From contig CAIIXF020000007.1 in NCBI GenBank assembly GCA_903813345.2, positions 565,730-629,729 of the forward strand: a stretch of 64,000 nt of DNA. Reading direction: 5' to 3'. The translations under genes were made by a program, and so were the position numbers. Position 1 is the first letter of the stretch. Every line of letters begins with the position of its first letter. The stretch is from Owenia fusiformis (Eukaryota > Annelida > Polychaeta > Sabellida > Oweniidae). The notes beneath the pieces are model-generated. The model ran no database searches. It saw only the letters and a program-made list of their open reading frames with translations, and was not told the origin of the DNA. Positions 45,595-56,734 of this stretch are shown piece by piece.

Positions 45595-47369
45595 TGGGAT
45601 GGATATGTTTCATGTGTTTTACAAATTTTAAAAATATCTAGGAGTGTTCTAATCATTGATGTACCTCCATACTTAATGAATTCATAGGGTATCATATCAG
45701 TCCCTACTGCTTTACCATTTGGGAGTCTTTTTATATGTGAGACTAAAGTTTCGGAATCAAAGATGAGTTGATCGATGATATCAAAGTCGAAATGGCTGGA
45801 ATGCGGATCATTTAGCTTGTTTCCAATATTGTCAAGCTTCTCAGCATGTTTTGATATTTCAATCTCTGGTGATTGTGGGTTGTGATTTTTGGGGCCAACA
45901 TTAGCCCAGTAGTCATTCATTATTTTAGCGACTCTTTTTGGGTCATCAATAATTATGTCCGGGTATTCGGGGTGTTGTACTTTTATGGGGGTATCATTTT
46001 GTTGATTAAACATATTAAGAGTTCGCCAATAAGATCTTGAGCTTGATGATTTTTTAGAAGCATTTTTAGTAAGAACCTTTATGTGTTTTCTTACCATCTT
46101 TTCTTTAATATATTGTCGGACTCGGTCTTTCCTTTCAATATAAATTTTCCAAATATCGTCAAAACAATCGAGATCGGAGAGGCCAGAGGCTCGCCAGTAC
46201 CTACAAAACTGGTTAGCTTCCTTACGACTCTGGATGAGCTTTTTTAGTTCTTTATCCCAAAAGGATCTATGGTTTAGTGATATGTTCATGTGACCAATCG
46301 TGTTATTCCCTGTATTAATGACTTTATCCCTCCAACAGACCCACATTTCTTCAGGGGTTGCAAAAACCGTGGGGTTCCAGTCTGCGAAATCATCATTTAA
46401 AGCAGACTTAAAAAGTTTCCAATCTGTTTTATCATTCATTTTCCAAAGGCATGCATCAGGACTGGTTTTGTTAATATGTTTCAAAACTGGCTTACATGAG
46501 TTTGTACTAGATTTTTTTACATCAAAATCCGTCATAATCATGCAGTGGTCGCTTCCAATTGAAAAATTACCTTCCTCATCAATTATCATAGAGGAAAGCT
46601 TATCATAAAGGGCTTGGTTACATAACAAATAATCAATTGTGGATGTTATATTTCCTCGAAACCATGTATATGAACCATTACACTTACTTGACAAATTTAG
46701 AACCTGCATGTTTGTGACTTCACATAATGTTTCAACCATTTCACCATTAGGACTAGGGGAGTCATTTTTATTGAATTTGTTTAGCTTGCCATTGAAATCA
46801 CCCATTAATAGCACAAAATCACCAGTATTTTCTAGAGTTGCAATATTTGAGATTAATTCATCAGTAAGAGCATGACTACATTCTGGATCTTTACCATCAT
46901 TAGGATAATAGGTAATACCAACACTAAAAGTTTGATCATGTATTTTTACCCGGATCCAGTATCGTTCGAAATCATCCCTTTTTGAGCTCAAAAGGTTGTC
47001 ATTAAGTACTTTGCAGTTTTCAGAAGAAACAAAAAATCCAATTCCCCCACCTTCAGATTTAGCGCGGTTTTTATCGTACCATTTATGATTATTACTTTTA
47101 ACAATAAGAGGACGTTTGTCATTAAAAAATGTTTCCGCAACAGCCATTAATGTTATGTCATTTGTTTCTAGCAAATGTTTCAGCTCTTGCTGCTTAGCTT
47201 TACCTAAAATATTTACATTGTTATAAGCAAATGTAACACTGAGATTGTCATTTTGGCATTTAGCCTTACGGCTGCGTTTAGACCTTCGATGTCGGGTTTT
47301 TATATCATTGGGGAATGAGGCTTTATCTTTCGTGACATTGGGGGATAAGGCAGACTCATTGCCGTTACT
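45591..47369 (-). pseudogene. LINE ORF2, 5' part: APE endonuclease and start of reverse transcriptase
   Basis: The frame is open from the codon after the ORF1 stop. A basic stretch (HRRSKRSRKAK) leads into the apurinic-type endonuclease: YNNVNILGK, the catalytic Glu in VAETF, GDFNGK (Asp/Asn), TIDYLL and SDH (Asp/His) are all present. Near the end LPNGKAVGTDMIPYEF starts the reverse transcriptase, and the frame then stops at ETYPSQ. The first ATG in frame is at 47147, inside the endonuclease. About 110-130 residues expected before motif B are missing, and the frame shifts at the junction. Confidence 0.9.
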
Positions 47370-48950
47370 CTAATAATGGGTAAGTACGGAAAACCTATTA
47401 TTTCCAAGAAAGTCATTGTTCTGATGATCATATTCAAAAGACTGGACACGATTAACATAATGATTGTCCTTCATGACATTTAAATGACCCCTTGCAGGAG
47501 GAATATCATTGGGTTTATCGGGGCATCGTGATTGTTTGTGTCCAATTGTTTTACAAAAATGGCAGCGTACAGCGGTTGGGTGCCAACATGTGGAAGGGAG
47601 ATGACTCTCCCCACATTTATTGCAGGACATGTCCTTATTGGTGCTGTTACGATTTTGTGTATAAGTGTTCATGGATCTTGGCTTGTTGGTGTTGATATAT
47701 CCTGATTGTCTTGTGTTGGTTGATGTAAGTGTTGAAGTTATCGTTGGAGAGTTCTTTGGTTGATGTTCCTTGCGGCTGGTCTTAGTTTGAGGGCTGTTCC
47801 TTTTGTTACGGGGTAAAGTGATATCATCACATGTGGTTTTCAGTTTGAGGTTTTTAACCAAACTATTGGTTCCAGCGTCACTTAGATGCAGTTTATCTGG
47901 ACATAGGTATCCGTTATTGATAGACTCGTCGCGAAGCTTGAAGTTAATGTCATTGTCGTTGAATGTTACAGCCTCATCCTGGCAGTGGCATAACAAGAAA
48001 CCGTTAAGCTGGTTGATTCGTTCTTGCACAGTCGGATCATTTAGACGGGGAGTTACACTGGATACAGTGAGGCTATTGCAAAGCTGTTTTGCTGTCTTAA
48101 TGAGAAGGGCATAATCCTCAGATATTAGTTTCACATCGTCTCTTTCGGCGCAATCGTTACTGGCAACTTGCAGATAGATGTGGTCATACTTCTCTTTTTT
48201 CTTGAGAAGTTTGTTGTGTATGGTAGCTATTTTGCCTCCACGAATACAGTCCACTTCGGTATCAATGAGCTTTGTTTCATCTATGTCCCGGATAATTGAT
48301 GAACCTATTATGAGGGATTTGGGGTTTGGCTGCGGGGCATGCTTCACTTCCTTTAGTTTGTCCACGGTTTTTCTAAGGTCATTCAATTCTTTATGAAGTT
48401 CCTCATTATCTGCAGTTTTACGAGCGAGTTGTTTAACAAGTTCACTATTTGTATCGCTCAACTGTTTCAAGATGTTTACTGTGTTCTGTATGTCCAAGAC
48501 AGTTGACATGAGGTTATTAAGATCAATATTGCTATTCGCCTTAGCATTACGATTCAATGTGCGTGTTGGATTTGGCTGTGACATGGTTTTGGCGGGACGT
48601 CCTCTCTTCCTTTGCATGGTGTGTGGGGTCCTGGGTGTCTTGGGATGTCGTTTAGCAGTAATACGTGTTGAACGGCGCGCAGGTTGAGGGGATGTTCCTG
48701 GAGAATCAGGAGGCTGAGAGTCAGGAATCATCATGACAACATTATCTACACGCCGAGGGCTATCCTGTCCTGATGCTATAAGTCCATCATTAAGTGAAAT
48801 TGTATTCTTATTTGTGTCAGAATCTGATGATACTGTAGAGTCATTGAGACAATTTCCATGTGTACAAATATGCTCTGGTTCAACATCTGCCAAAGCCTGT
48901 GTTTGTGTATCTGGCAGCAACTGTGTCAATGTCATTGTTGGGTTTTCCAT
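47370..48950 (-). CDS. LINE ORF1: AT-hook, coiled coil, SGNH esterase, zinc knuckles
   Basis: 526 codons from ATG at 48950 to TAG. Domains in order: acidic/Ser-rich N-terminus; basic segment with an AT-hook-like KRGRPAK at about 115-121; predicted coiled coil at about 141-203; SGNH/GDSL-type esterase at about 212-370 with the Ser block IIGSSIIRD, the VASND block and the C-terminal DKLHLSDAG (Asp and His of the triad); two zinc knuckles at 443-476 (CNKCGESHLPSTC and CHFCKTIGHKQSRC). Such ORF1 proteins package LINE RNA; esterase-type ORF1s are known from CR1-like elements. No stop or frameshift is seen, so the ORF looks intact although ORF2 is broken. An open frame continues seven codons upstream without ATG. 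Confidence 0.9.
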   Translation of the reverse strand: MENPTMTLTQLLPDTQTQALADVEPEHICTHGNCLNDSTVSSDSDTNKNTISLNDGLIASGQDSPRRVDNVVMMIPDSQPPDSPGTSPQPARRSTRITAKRHPKTPRTPHTMQRKRGRPAKTMSQPNPTRTLNRNAKANSNIDLNNLMSTVLDIQNTVNILKQLSDTNSELVKQLARKTADNEELHKELNDLRKTVDKLKEVKHAPQPNPKSLIIGSSIIRDIDETKLIDTEVDCIRGGKIATIHNKLLKKKEKYDHIYLQVASNDCAERDDVKLISEDYALLIKTAKQLCNSLTVSSVTPRLNDPTVQERINQLNGFLLCHCQDEAVTFNDNDINFKLRDESINNGYLCPDKLHLSDAGTNSLVKNLKLKTTCDDITLPRNKRNSPQTKTSRKEHQPKNSPTITSTLTSTNTRQSGYINTNKPRSMNTYTQNRNSTNKDMSCNKCGESHLPSTCWHPTAVRCHFCKTIGHKQSRCPDKPNDIPPARGHLNVMKDNHYVNRVQSFEYDHQNNDFLGNNRFSVLTHY

Positions 48951-49150
48951 TGTCAATATCACCCCCTTCAATCTATTTTTACAGGTTTTTATGATTATTT
49001 CACATTTTTCTATCTTTTGTGCAACCAGGACGGTGAATTTTCTTCATTTATCTTCAAGCATTTTGTCTTACCAATATTTATTATATCTGTCAATTTCAAG
49101 AAAATCGCGCCGCTACGTTTGAAAATAATTCAAATTATGTCATTTTTCCC

Positions 49151-50975
49151 ATTGAGCTCCATTATAAAAATGGAATTGTCAAACTTAATATTTTAAAATT
49201 CAAAACAAAAAGGAATAAAGAAAAAATGCCAGGGAGAAGTCTCATTAGCATCTCTTTAATACCATCATAATATTCAGAATAAACATCAAAACCAATATCT
49301 AAAGCTCCAAACCAAAATAGGACTAATTCTAAGAGGCAATCAGTCCAATGAATCCAATGTCACTTAAAAAATGACGTATTTCAGTAAAATTATACAAAGC
49401 TATGTTAGATAAATAGAAATGTCAATTCCAAATCCATCCTCAGATTCAGATCTAATCCATAGTTCTAGAATAGAAACATGACCATTCTTATGTGGAAGTC
49501 TTATTTTTATGTTTTATTATATGTAGACAAATCACTGGTCCACTATTCATCATACATTTTCATATTCAATGTCATATGGCTAATGAAGTTAAATATTATT
49601 TACATGTTTATTATTTATATGGAAGTATTTTTTTATAAATGTTGCTGAACAATTTGGTTCGAACCAGCTTAATTTAGAATCAGTGAAAGGTATAATAAAT
49701 AATTTAAATGTTTTACTGTTTCTTGTTCTTTTGGCAATTCTTGGTTCAACAACACTTTTAATCTATGAATTCTGTGTCAAAAAGTGTACACTTCATGACA
49801 TGAAGGTGTAAAATCTGGCTAATTTTAAACAATTTTGAAAATGTTAAATAAATGGTGCTCTATCAGCTGGAATGATGGCCTACATATCCCATCATGAGTG
49901 ATTCTGAACTTTGATCTGCAATACCTTTAAGATTACATGACTCAAGTCTGAGTAAGAAAATGTGAAGAATAAGAATTTGGCTTTCACTTCGGCAATTAAT
50001 CTTACATTGACATGTTGGGGATGATTTATTGATACACATTTCCTGCGTCTTTAGAAAAGAAGCCATCATTTATATTTGCAGTAGACTCTTGAACCCTTTC
50101 ATTGAATCTAATTTATTTCTTTTTAATGAAGCTCACAAAGGATAAGTGATACTAATGAGAACAGATATAATAGCAGATGTTTCAGACATGATGAACATCC
50201 TAGTACATTTAATGTCATTCCAACTCATGGTCATGTGGTTTTATTGGCTCACACAGTGAACCTAGGGGATCAATTAGGCGTCTATGCATTAATCAATCCA
50301 TCCCTCCCTCATTCCATCCATCCATCCATCTATCAATTAGCTGGTCGATCTCTTCACTTGTCTCAAAATTTGATGGTACAGAATAAGTGTTATTCATATC
50401 AGGTTGTATCTGGTTTTCCAGAAATTGGTGATTTCGACATAAAAATTCACATTTTGATTATATCAGCCCATAAGCTACGTAGTACTATCAAATAAGGCTA
50501 TTACTACAATAAGTGTAGTGACATATGTCCCCTGAAAAGCTTTAGAAATAGCCGTTTTTTGGTGTAATCTTGCATAAAAGGTCTCATTTTCTGAAATAAT
50601 ACCTAAAATTCTGTAAAGTACTACCACATAGTGTATTTGAGAACTTTATAGCCTTATGAATACGCAGCTATTGATATTTACTCTTGGAATATAAACAAAA
50701 AGTTTGTGGTTTTTATACACATCATCATTTTAATGAGACCAAAGTCACATTTTGCTAACAGTTGAAATTCTAGTATTTAGCTCTTTGTAACAAAAATTAA
50801 ATTGCAACCTTCGATATACATTATAATGATTGTTTAAAGCTTTTCACCAAACAATAAAAGTAATTTTAAATATCGTATGCTCATAAATCCTGATTTATTA
50901 TGAGTTTTGTTATTAAGTACCACAGATTTAGCAAGATTTAGTACTCTTCTGATTGCTTATATTTAATTGAAAATA
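49151..50975. other. Intron sequence, no gene seen
   Basis: AT-rich. It includes a short (CATC)n run at about 50305-50335. No splice-consistent exon between the phase-0 exons at 42044 and 53599. Confidence 0.45.
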
Positions 50976-50978
50976 TCT

Positions 50979-51262
50979 AAGCAAAGGTGCCAAAGGGAAA
51001 GGACAAAAAGTTGTGATGCAACCCAGCAAGATAAACCAAACCTATGTGTATACCAGTCATACAAAAAACAAACCCCTATATCCTGAAACCAAGGTCTAAT
51101 ATTAAAAGAACCAATATCATAATACCCCCTTTCCCCACCATTCAAGAACCAATATCATAATCCACGACCAGAACACCAAGGGACATTTCATTAGTACTGA
51201 ACTCATTACAATACATGTTGAAGAAAAAACTAGAAATTGATAGCCAATACTTATATCATCAA
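50979..51262 (+). repeat. Dispersed repeat family A, fragment 13 (long)
   Basis: AAGGTGCCAAAGGGAAAGGA, GTATACCAGTCATAC, AATACCCCCTTTCCCC, AACACCAAGGGACATTTCAT, then CTAGAAATTGATAGCCAATA. The last block also occurs in fragment 15 and allows the two halves of the family to be joined. Confidence 0.85.
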
Positions 51263-51267
51263 AAATA

Positions 51268-51300
51268 CAGGGTGCTCAAAAAATTGCAACCCAAAGGAAT
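51268..51300. mobile_element. Single terminus of a CAGGGTG-type mariner-like element
   Basis: ATACAGGGTGCTCAAAAAAT followed by TGCAACCC resembles the termini at 3519 and 60088 and is preceded by TA. No inverted partner is visible within the next 2 kb, so the other end is lost or too diverged. Confidence 0.4.
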
Positions 51301-51584
51301 CGCTATAATTTGGCAGACAGGATTTTAGGACAAAAAATCCGAAATGACTACTTTAACATTTAACCAGAATGCCCAAAAACTTGTCAGTTCTACAACTGAC
51401 CATCTACATGAGCTATACATACACAGCCTATTCTTTCTTTACTGAAAAAATGAACATAATTGAATTAGTATTTTCCAAGATATAGCTACTTTCCATTCAC
51501 GTATTTCATATTTTTTTAATACTAATGTCTTTTGAGGAGGTGTCTAAGGCATCATGTTTTACAACTAACTAAGAACAGGAGCTA

Positions 51585-51830
51585 CACTGTCTGTCAAGGC
51601 TTGTCTACAGGTTTCCAGCCAAACAGTTATAGGGCCGGGATTCATTTGAATTTTCAGGGATTCTACCTATGAACGTTAAGAACTGATTTGTTTTTCAAAA
51701 TTCTTAATAAATATTAAGGTGACCATTTTGGATTTTCCATCCTAAACTCTTGTCCGTCAAGGCTTGTCTACAGGTTTCCAGCCAAACTGTTTCATGGTCT
51801 TATCTGGAATTTTCAGGGATCTTTATACCT
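51585..51830 (+). repeat. Direct repeat, ~163-bp spacing
   Basis: GTCAAGGCTTGTCTACAGGT followed by TTCCAGCCAAAC occurs twice (about 51594 and 51757), followed each time by a similar TTTTCAGGGAT block. It is a two-copy tandem repeat. Confidence 0.7.
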
Positions 51831-52204
51831 ATTCGGATTTTCCGTCCCAAAAACTGTATTCTATTCAAGGGTGTGATTCTGTTCACACTTTGTCTTTTCT
51901 ATTTTTAGAATGTTTGGATATAGGTTGCATCTTGTGGATGGAGTCCCCATTTTGTACATTTAATGTTTAATGTCTCTGATTATAAACCGAAATTTGAAAT
52001 ATCATTTGTTCACAATCAGTGTGTTATATTCTGTGATCAAGTGAATTTTACTGTTAAAGTCTTATGACTTTCTTGAGATATCTAGAGTATGTTAATGTGA
52101 TTATGCAAATCTAATTAACAGCTGTAGAAGCTGTATAAACTGGAGATGACATATAATCTAGGTTCATTTGTTCATTAGATGCACCTCTATACATACTGTA
52201 TTAT

Positions 52205-52570
52205 TGTATACTGTACTCCAACTAAAATGTGACGCTATGATATTTTGTGATTTTGAAATTTCACAATTTTTTTGCTAATTTTCTGCTTTTTTAAATTCTG
52301 TGGCTATTAATTTTTGCGGATCTGCATTTTGAAAATTTACTTTTACCCTGAAGCCATGTTGTTACCAAACTGGATGGATTGAAAAGATACTTACTTTTTA
52401 TAGCCCTTCAGTGGACAAAAAATATCAACACTGAGTGAAATGAATTCCAGGGAATTTCACAATATATTATATTTGAACTATTGGAATTTCGCGTCTATTA
52501 AATTTCACAAATTTGAAAAAAATGGTGAAAAACGAGAAAAGAAGGTGAATATTACCAGGAGTACAGTACC
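52205..52570. repeat. Possible MITE with short inverted ends
   Basis: ACTGTACTCC at about 52211 and GGAGTACAGT at about 52559 are inverted. Both halves contain GAAATTTCACAA-type stretches. No clear duplication. Confidence 0.35.
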
Positions 52571-53598
52571 TCATATGCTACACTTTCATTAATGCCTTCT
52601 CACTATATATTAAGGACATAAATTAGTATGTCATAAATGCAGGAAAAGAATTATACATGTACGTATTACCTTTGGATTGCACTATTGATGATCAGCCTCA
52701 CTTTATTCAGTAACTTCTGCATGAAAATTACAGTGTTATCCGTTGCATTTATAATAGATTGTGCCAAAATAAGACTATACTACTAACCAGTTATTTCTAT
52801 CATAAAATGGTAAAAATTATGAACGATTTGATAAGATGTGTTTTGTTTGGTGGGATTTGCAACTCTAAGGAGTCTTATTGTTTTACTGTGACAATATCAA
52901 TATTTTCATCTATTTTCTTGTGTGTGTATATATTATTATCAATTGAACAGTAAAGCTAATGCAACCTATATCTGATTGGGAGTGACACACAATGTCAAAA
53001 TGTACAAAATCTAAAATATAATTGGAATATATAACTTTAAATGTTCTACATGTCCATTATTATTTCTAATGGTTCCTCGTTTCATTGTGATGTATAATTG
53101 TTGTACATTGTGTGGGATCTCTTCAAATTATTTTTTTGTTCTAGTATCCTGATACTAATTGGAATGAACGCAAATCCTTTGTCTTCTTCTTGACTCAATT
53201 TATTAATGACTGTACAGTATAATAAAGGTAGTTTCCTGTTCTTTTATGGGATAGGTATACATAATTGCACTTAAAAAGCTTGCTTAGTTTACATACTACA
53301 TGTTCCTCACTACTTCTGACATTTTTATCTGCCAATAAGGGTACTTTCCGTGTACAGTACATGTATAAGTGGATTTGCTTATCTATTTTTGACACATTAC
53401 CTCACTTTAAATAATTGCTAACCTTGAGTTTTTTTTATACTAGTTATTCCCAGTCATTTTCATTCAAACCGATTCAAAAAATCTCAAGCTATCAGTTTAT
53501 GCGCCACCTATATTTATTTATTTCAAATATAGTCCGACTCGACTAATTATCTCTATGAGAATAATGTACTTTGATAGTCCTAAAATTGAATATTTCAG

Positions 53599-53683
53599 GA
53601 GTCGACAAAGAAGCCCAAGCGTAAAGACACACCAGGACCAAAATCTTTCACCAAAAACAAACTTCAACTGAAACAAGCAGCAA
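53599..53683 (+). CDS. Host gene coding exon, phase 0-1 (85 bp)
   Basis: The acceptor GAATATTTCAG and strong donor GCAA|GTAAGT flank it. It codes a strongly basic segment (ESTKKPKRKDTPGPKSFTKN) resembling a nuclear-localisation or nucleic-acid-binding patch, though none is proven. The frame matches 41980-42044 (phase 0) and 54656 (phase 1). Confidence 0.8.
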
Positions 53684-54655
53684 GTAAGTACAATAACCAT
53701 GCACTGTGATGGACGCCTCCATTTGATTGTTGAATATTATCAATTTCAATTATCAAATTTTACACCTGTTTTTTTCATGGATTAAATTGATCGCTTTTGA
53801 TTCCATTCTTATGATAAGTACATGTATGCTTGATGAGTCCTTTGTTTGGCAAAGTATTATTACAGAAAAAATAGATGTTTATGAAGCCATAAATAACAAA
53901 ATAACTTTATAACTTTTCATTTTTTTCTATTATTCAGTTCAGTTCAATATTCTGCAGTTCAGTCTTTTCATATGCATGTGCAAGAATTCATGTTATCTGA
54001 TTGGCCCAATCCAAGGATGGGTGTATTACAGTGAACTACTAAAGATGTGATTCCTCCTTCCACATCATCATTTCATTCATCATCATCATCTGATGAATTT
54101 GCATATGCAAATACAAGTAAATCTAATAGAATTTTGCAATCTAAGATTTTTTCAGTGTTTGACATTTTGTGTGTGATGTTTAGTTTTTACTTTTCGAAAT
54201 TGATTTTGCAGTTTGGTTTGTAACACAGCTAGTTCTAAATTTGATTCAAACATAGATGAGATGTGTAATTGTTTATTTGAAATATAAAATACGGAGTTAA
54301 ATAAACTTTACAAAACTGAACAAACATAGCAATATACATGTATATAAAACGAGAAGAATTGATAATCAAACATAGAATTGAAAAAAATGAACAAAAATTT
54401 AGAGAGTTTGCATTGAAAAGTGAAAAATTAAAATTATGAAGCCCATGATTGAAATAAGAAAATGAAAAATAAAAGAATATTTAGAGCAATTTGTAAAAAC
54501 ATTTTTCTAAAAATTTGAAAATGTTTATGAAGGTTACATAAAATAAAGTCATCAATCTTTGAAAGAATACAAACAAGATTATTTAATCTTTGAATTCCAA
54601 GTAGATTCTGTCCTGCTTTATACAGATCGTGAAATAACAAATGCTGATCTTTAAG

Positions 54656-54904
54656 GTGCAGTTCTAGCTGTGTCAGAATCAAAAGATAGATTTAAATATA
54701 CTCAAGAAGCTAAAGGAAACATCAACAGTGAGGCTGGGACTGTTGTTCCTGAGACTGATCATACCATACAAGATGATGAATGGGAAGTTAAAGATAAGAA
54801 TTCAAAGGGAGACAAATTTGCAGTGAATGAAAATTTGGAATCGAGCCTTTGGGAAAAGGACAAAACAGTGCTGCCATCTGTTCAAGAAGATGAGGAGAAC
54901 ATTG
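54656..54904 (+). CDS. Host gene coding exon, phase 1-1 (249 bp, alternative acceptors)
   Basis: Three possible acceptors lie 6 bp apart (TTTAAG|GTGCAG|TTCTAG|CTG), giving exon starts at 54656, 54662 or 54668. All keep the same frame, so the choice only adds or removes two or four residues. It is open to ATTG|GTGAGG. The peptide is acidic and polar (SEAGTVVPETDHTIQDDEWE, LPSVQEDEENI). Confidence 0.8.
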
Positions 54905-55115
54905 GTGAGGAAATATTTAGTTCTTCAATTATTTCTGACAATATCTTCAAATTAATCTTTAGATGAACTGATAAAAAATCCAAAACTGCAAGTCAGTACA
55001 ATCAGGTGTACCGATTTAAATAATGAAAAATGAATTGTCTAAATATTCAGTGCAAACTGACAATCTAGTGATAAAAAATGTCAGAAATTTGAAATAAAGT
55101 AATGTATTTTTATAG

Positions 55116-55214
55116 ATAAAGAAGTAGAAGAAAATGTGCCTTTAAATAGCCCACGTCTACAATATATTACTACACGTGCAACACCAGCCATTCAGGAAAA
55201 CTCTAATGTGCAAG
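55116..55214 (+). CDS. Host gene coding exon, phase 1-1 (99 bp)
   Basis: The acceptor ATTTTTATAG and donor CAAG|GTAGAT flank 33 codons without a stop (DKEVEENVPLNSPRLQYITT and onward). The exon can be skipped without breaking the frame. Confidence 0.75.
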
Positions 55215-55559
55215 GTAGATGTCTATGTCAATAATCTGCAAAAGGCTAATAAGCCCATATTAAATCAGATATATAATTTAACAGTGATAGAATTTGAATA
55301 GGATATGATTTAAAATATTAACATTTAAAAATAGATATATGGTTAATAACTCATTTAAAATTGTAAAGAAACTTCCTGGTTGGCCCATGTACCCCCTAGG
55401 AATTCCCTTTATGTTGGGATACCTTGGGATGACTGTCAGGCTACCGTGTTGACATTGCCCCTCTTTACCAGTAGTGCAGGCTTGTTGCTGTGCACTGTGG
55501 ACCAGTTACATTAAAACATGGACGTGTAATGAGTTGAGTGCTCTGGGTAAAAATAGATC

Positions 55560-56430
55560 TATAATAAAAACACACTGATTTAATTGCTGTTATTGACATA
55601 GGCATAGTATGATGATTTAAAGATACTTAGACTGTCACAGTCTAAGATGTCACCTGGTAGAGTGTTCCATTTAGCTATTGTCCTTGGGAAATAGCTAAAT
55701 TTGTATTCATCCGTTCTAGTTGATGGTTGTATGAACTTAGAAGAATGATACAACCTAGTGTTGGTATTGATCTGTTGGCGGAAGTATGGAGGCGATGGCT
55801 GCTAGATTCTGCTTTCCTTTGTAAAAAAGGAAGACTAGCAGTCTCTACGCTCCCACTGTAGGTCTTGAAGAGCTTTGTTGACGCAACCTGGTTCCCTTGA
55901 GTGACATTTGGTTACAAATCTAGCTGCTCTTCTCTGTACCTGTTCAAACATATCAATGTAGTTTTGTCAGTAAGGATCCCCCGCTAAACTTGCATACTCT
56001 TAATAAGGCCGGACTAGTGACTTATAGGCCTGGACCTTCACTTTTTGCGCCTGAGGAATCCAAGCACTTTATTGGCTTTGGATACAATAGTTTGAATATA
56101 TGTGGTCCAGCTTAATTTATTTGTGATGTCAATACCTAGGTATGGGTTGTTGACTTAAGGTCTTCCCCTAGCATGCTGTAATTGTGGATGATAGGGGATT
56201 TACCTTTGTGAATATTCAGCACATAGCATTTTGATGGATGGACTTTCATTTGCCATGTTGATGCCCAGGAGACCAGTTTATCAAAATTCTCCTGTGGTGT
56301 TAATGCATCTTGTTCGCTTTCGACTCATGAATAAAAAGCTGTCATCAGCAAATAGTCAGCAAATGCTTTGGAAAAGTCTAAATACCAACATGTCTGTTTG
56401 TTTATTGTTATGGATGGCCTGAGCTATATT
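55560..56430 (-). pseudogene. CR1-like LINE reverse-transcriptase fragment in an intron
   Basis: On the minus strand FADDSFLF (56329-56352, catalytic motif C) is followed by HPSKCYVLNIHKGKSPIIHN and YSMLGEDL, then LGIDITNK-like, IVSKANK-like and QRRAARFV-like blocks in shifting frames. This order is typical of the reverse-transcriptase palm and thumb of CR1/L2-type LINEs. Many stops and frameshifts make it an old relic. It lies between host exons 55214 and 56735. Confidence 0.75.
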
Positions 56431-56734
56431 TTTGGATAAAGTATATCAGGATCAGCTTTTCACTTCTAACACTTTCATTGTATTGTTTCATAAATATGCT
56501 GTTTCTAGGATCATTATAATTCCAAATCAGTCTTAGGAGATATGCAACACCCTGTCTCCTGCATTAATTGCATCATTTACTGAGTAGCTTCAAATGTGAA
56601 AAAAATATGTACAGTATATTATGTGAGGGTACACAATACATGAATGTCATATTCATCAAATGAAATTCCTTGATTTCTCAGTCACCCTGTTGCTATAGTA
56701 TGAAATACCTGAAAGTCATTCACAAATATTTCAG

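Larger units (their letters stand above)
44053..49150 (-). mobile_element. Antisense LINE (~5.1 kb) in an intron
   Basis: Two long minus-strand ORFs (nucleic-acid-binding ORF1, then endonuclease/reverse-transcriptase ORF2) are followed by about 270 bp of 3' UTR ending in an ATAA-type repeat (44053-44080 as ATTTATTT on the plus strand). The base composition is visibly higher in GC than the surrounding intron. The 5' end is estimated near 49150, and I could not find a convincing target-site duplication. The element lies opposite to the host gene. The clade is within the group of APE-type LINEs (CR1/L2/I-like); I do not assign it further. Confidence 0.9.

Noticed and set aside
48733-49196. Two plus-strand ORFs (129 and 112 codons) across the LINE 5' end
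   Set aside because: They run antisense to LINE ORF1 and its 5' UTR, overlap each other in different frames and have no splice or domain support.
50300-50340. CATC run as a functional element
   Set aside because: It is a short simple repeat and nothing else points to a function.
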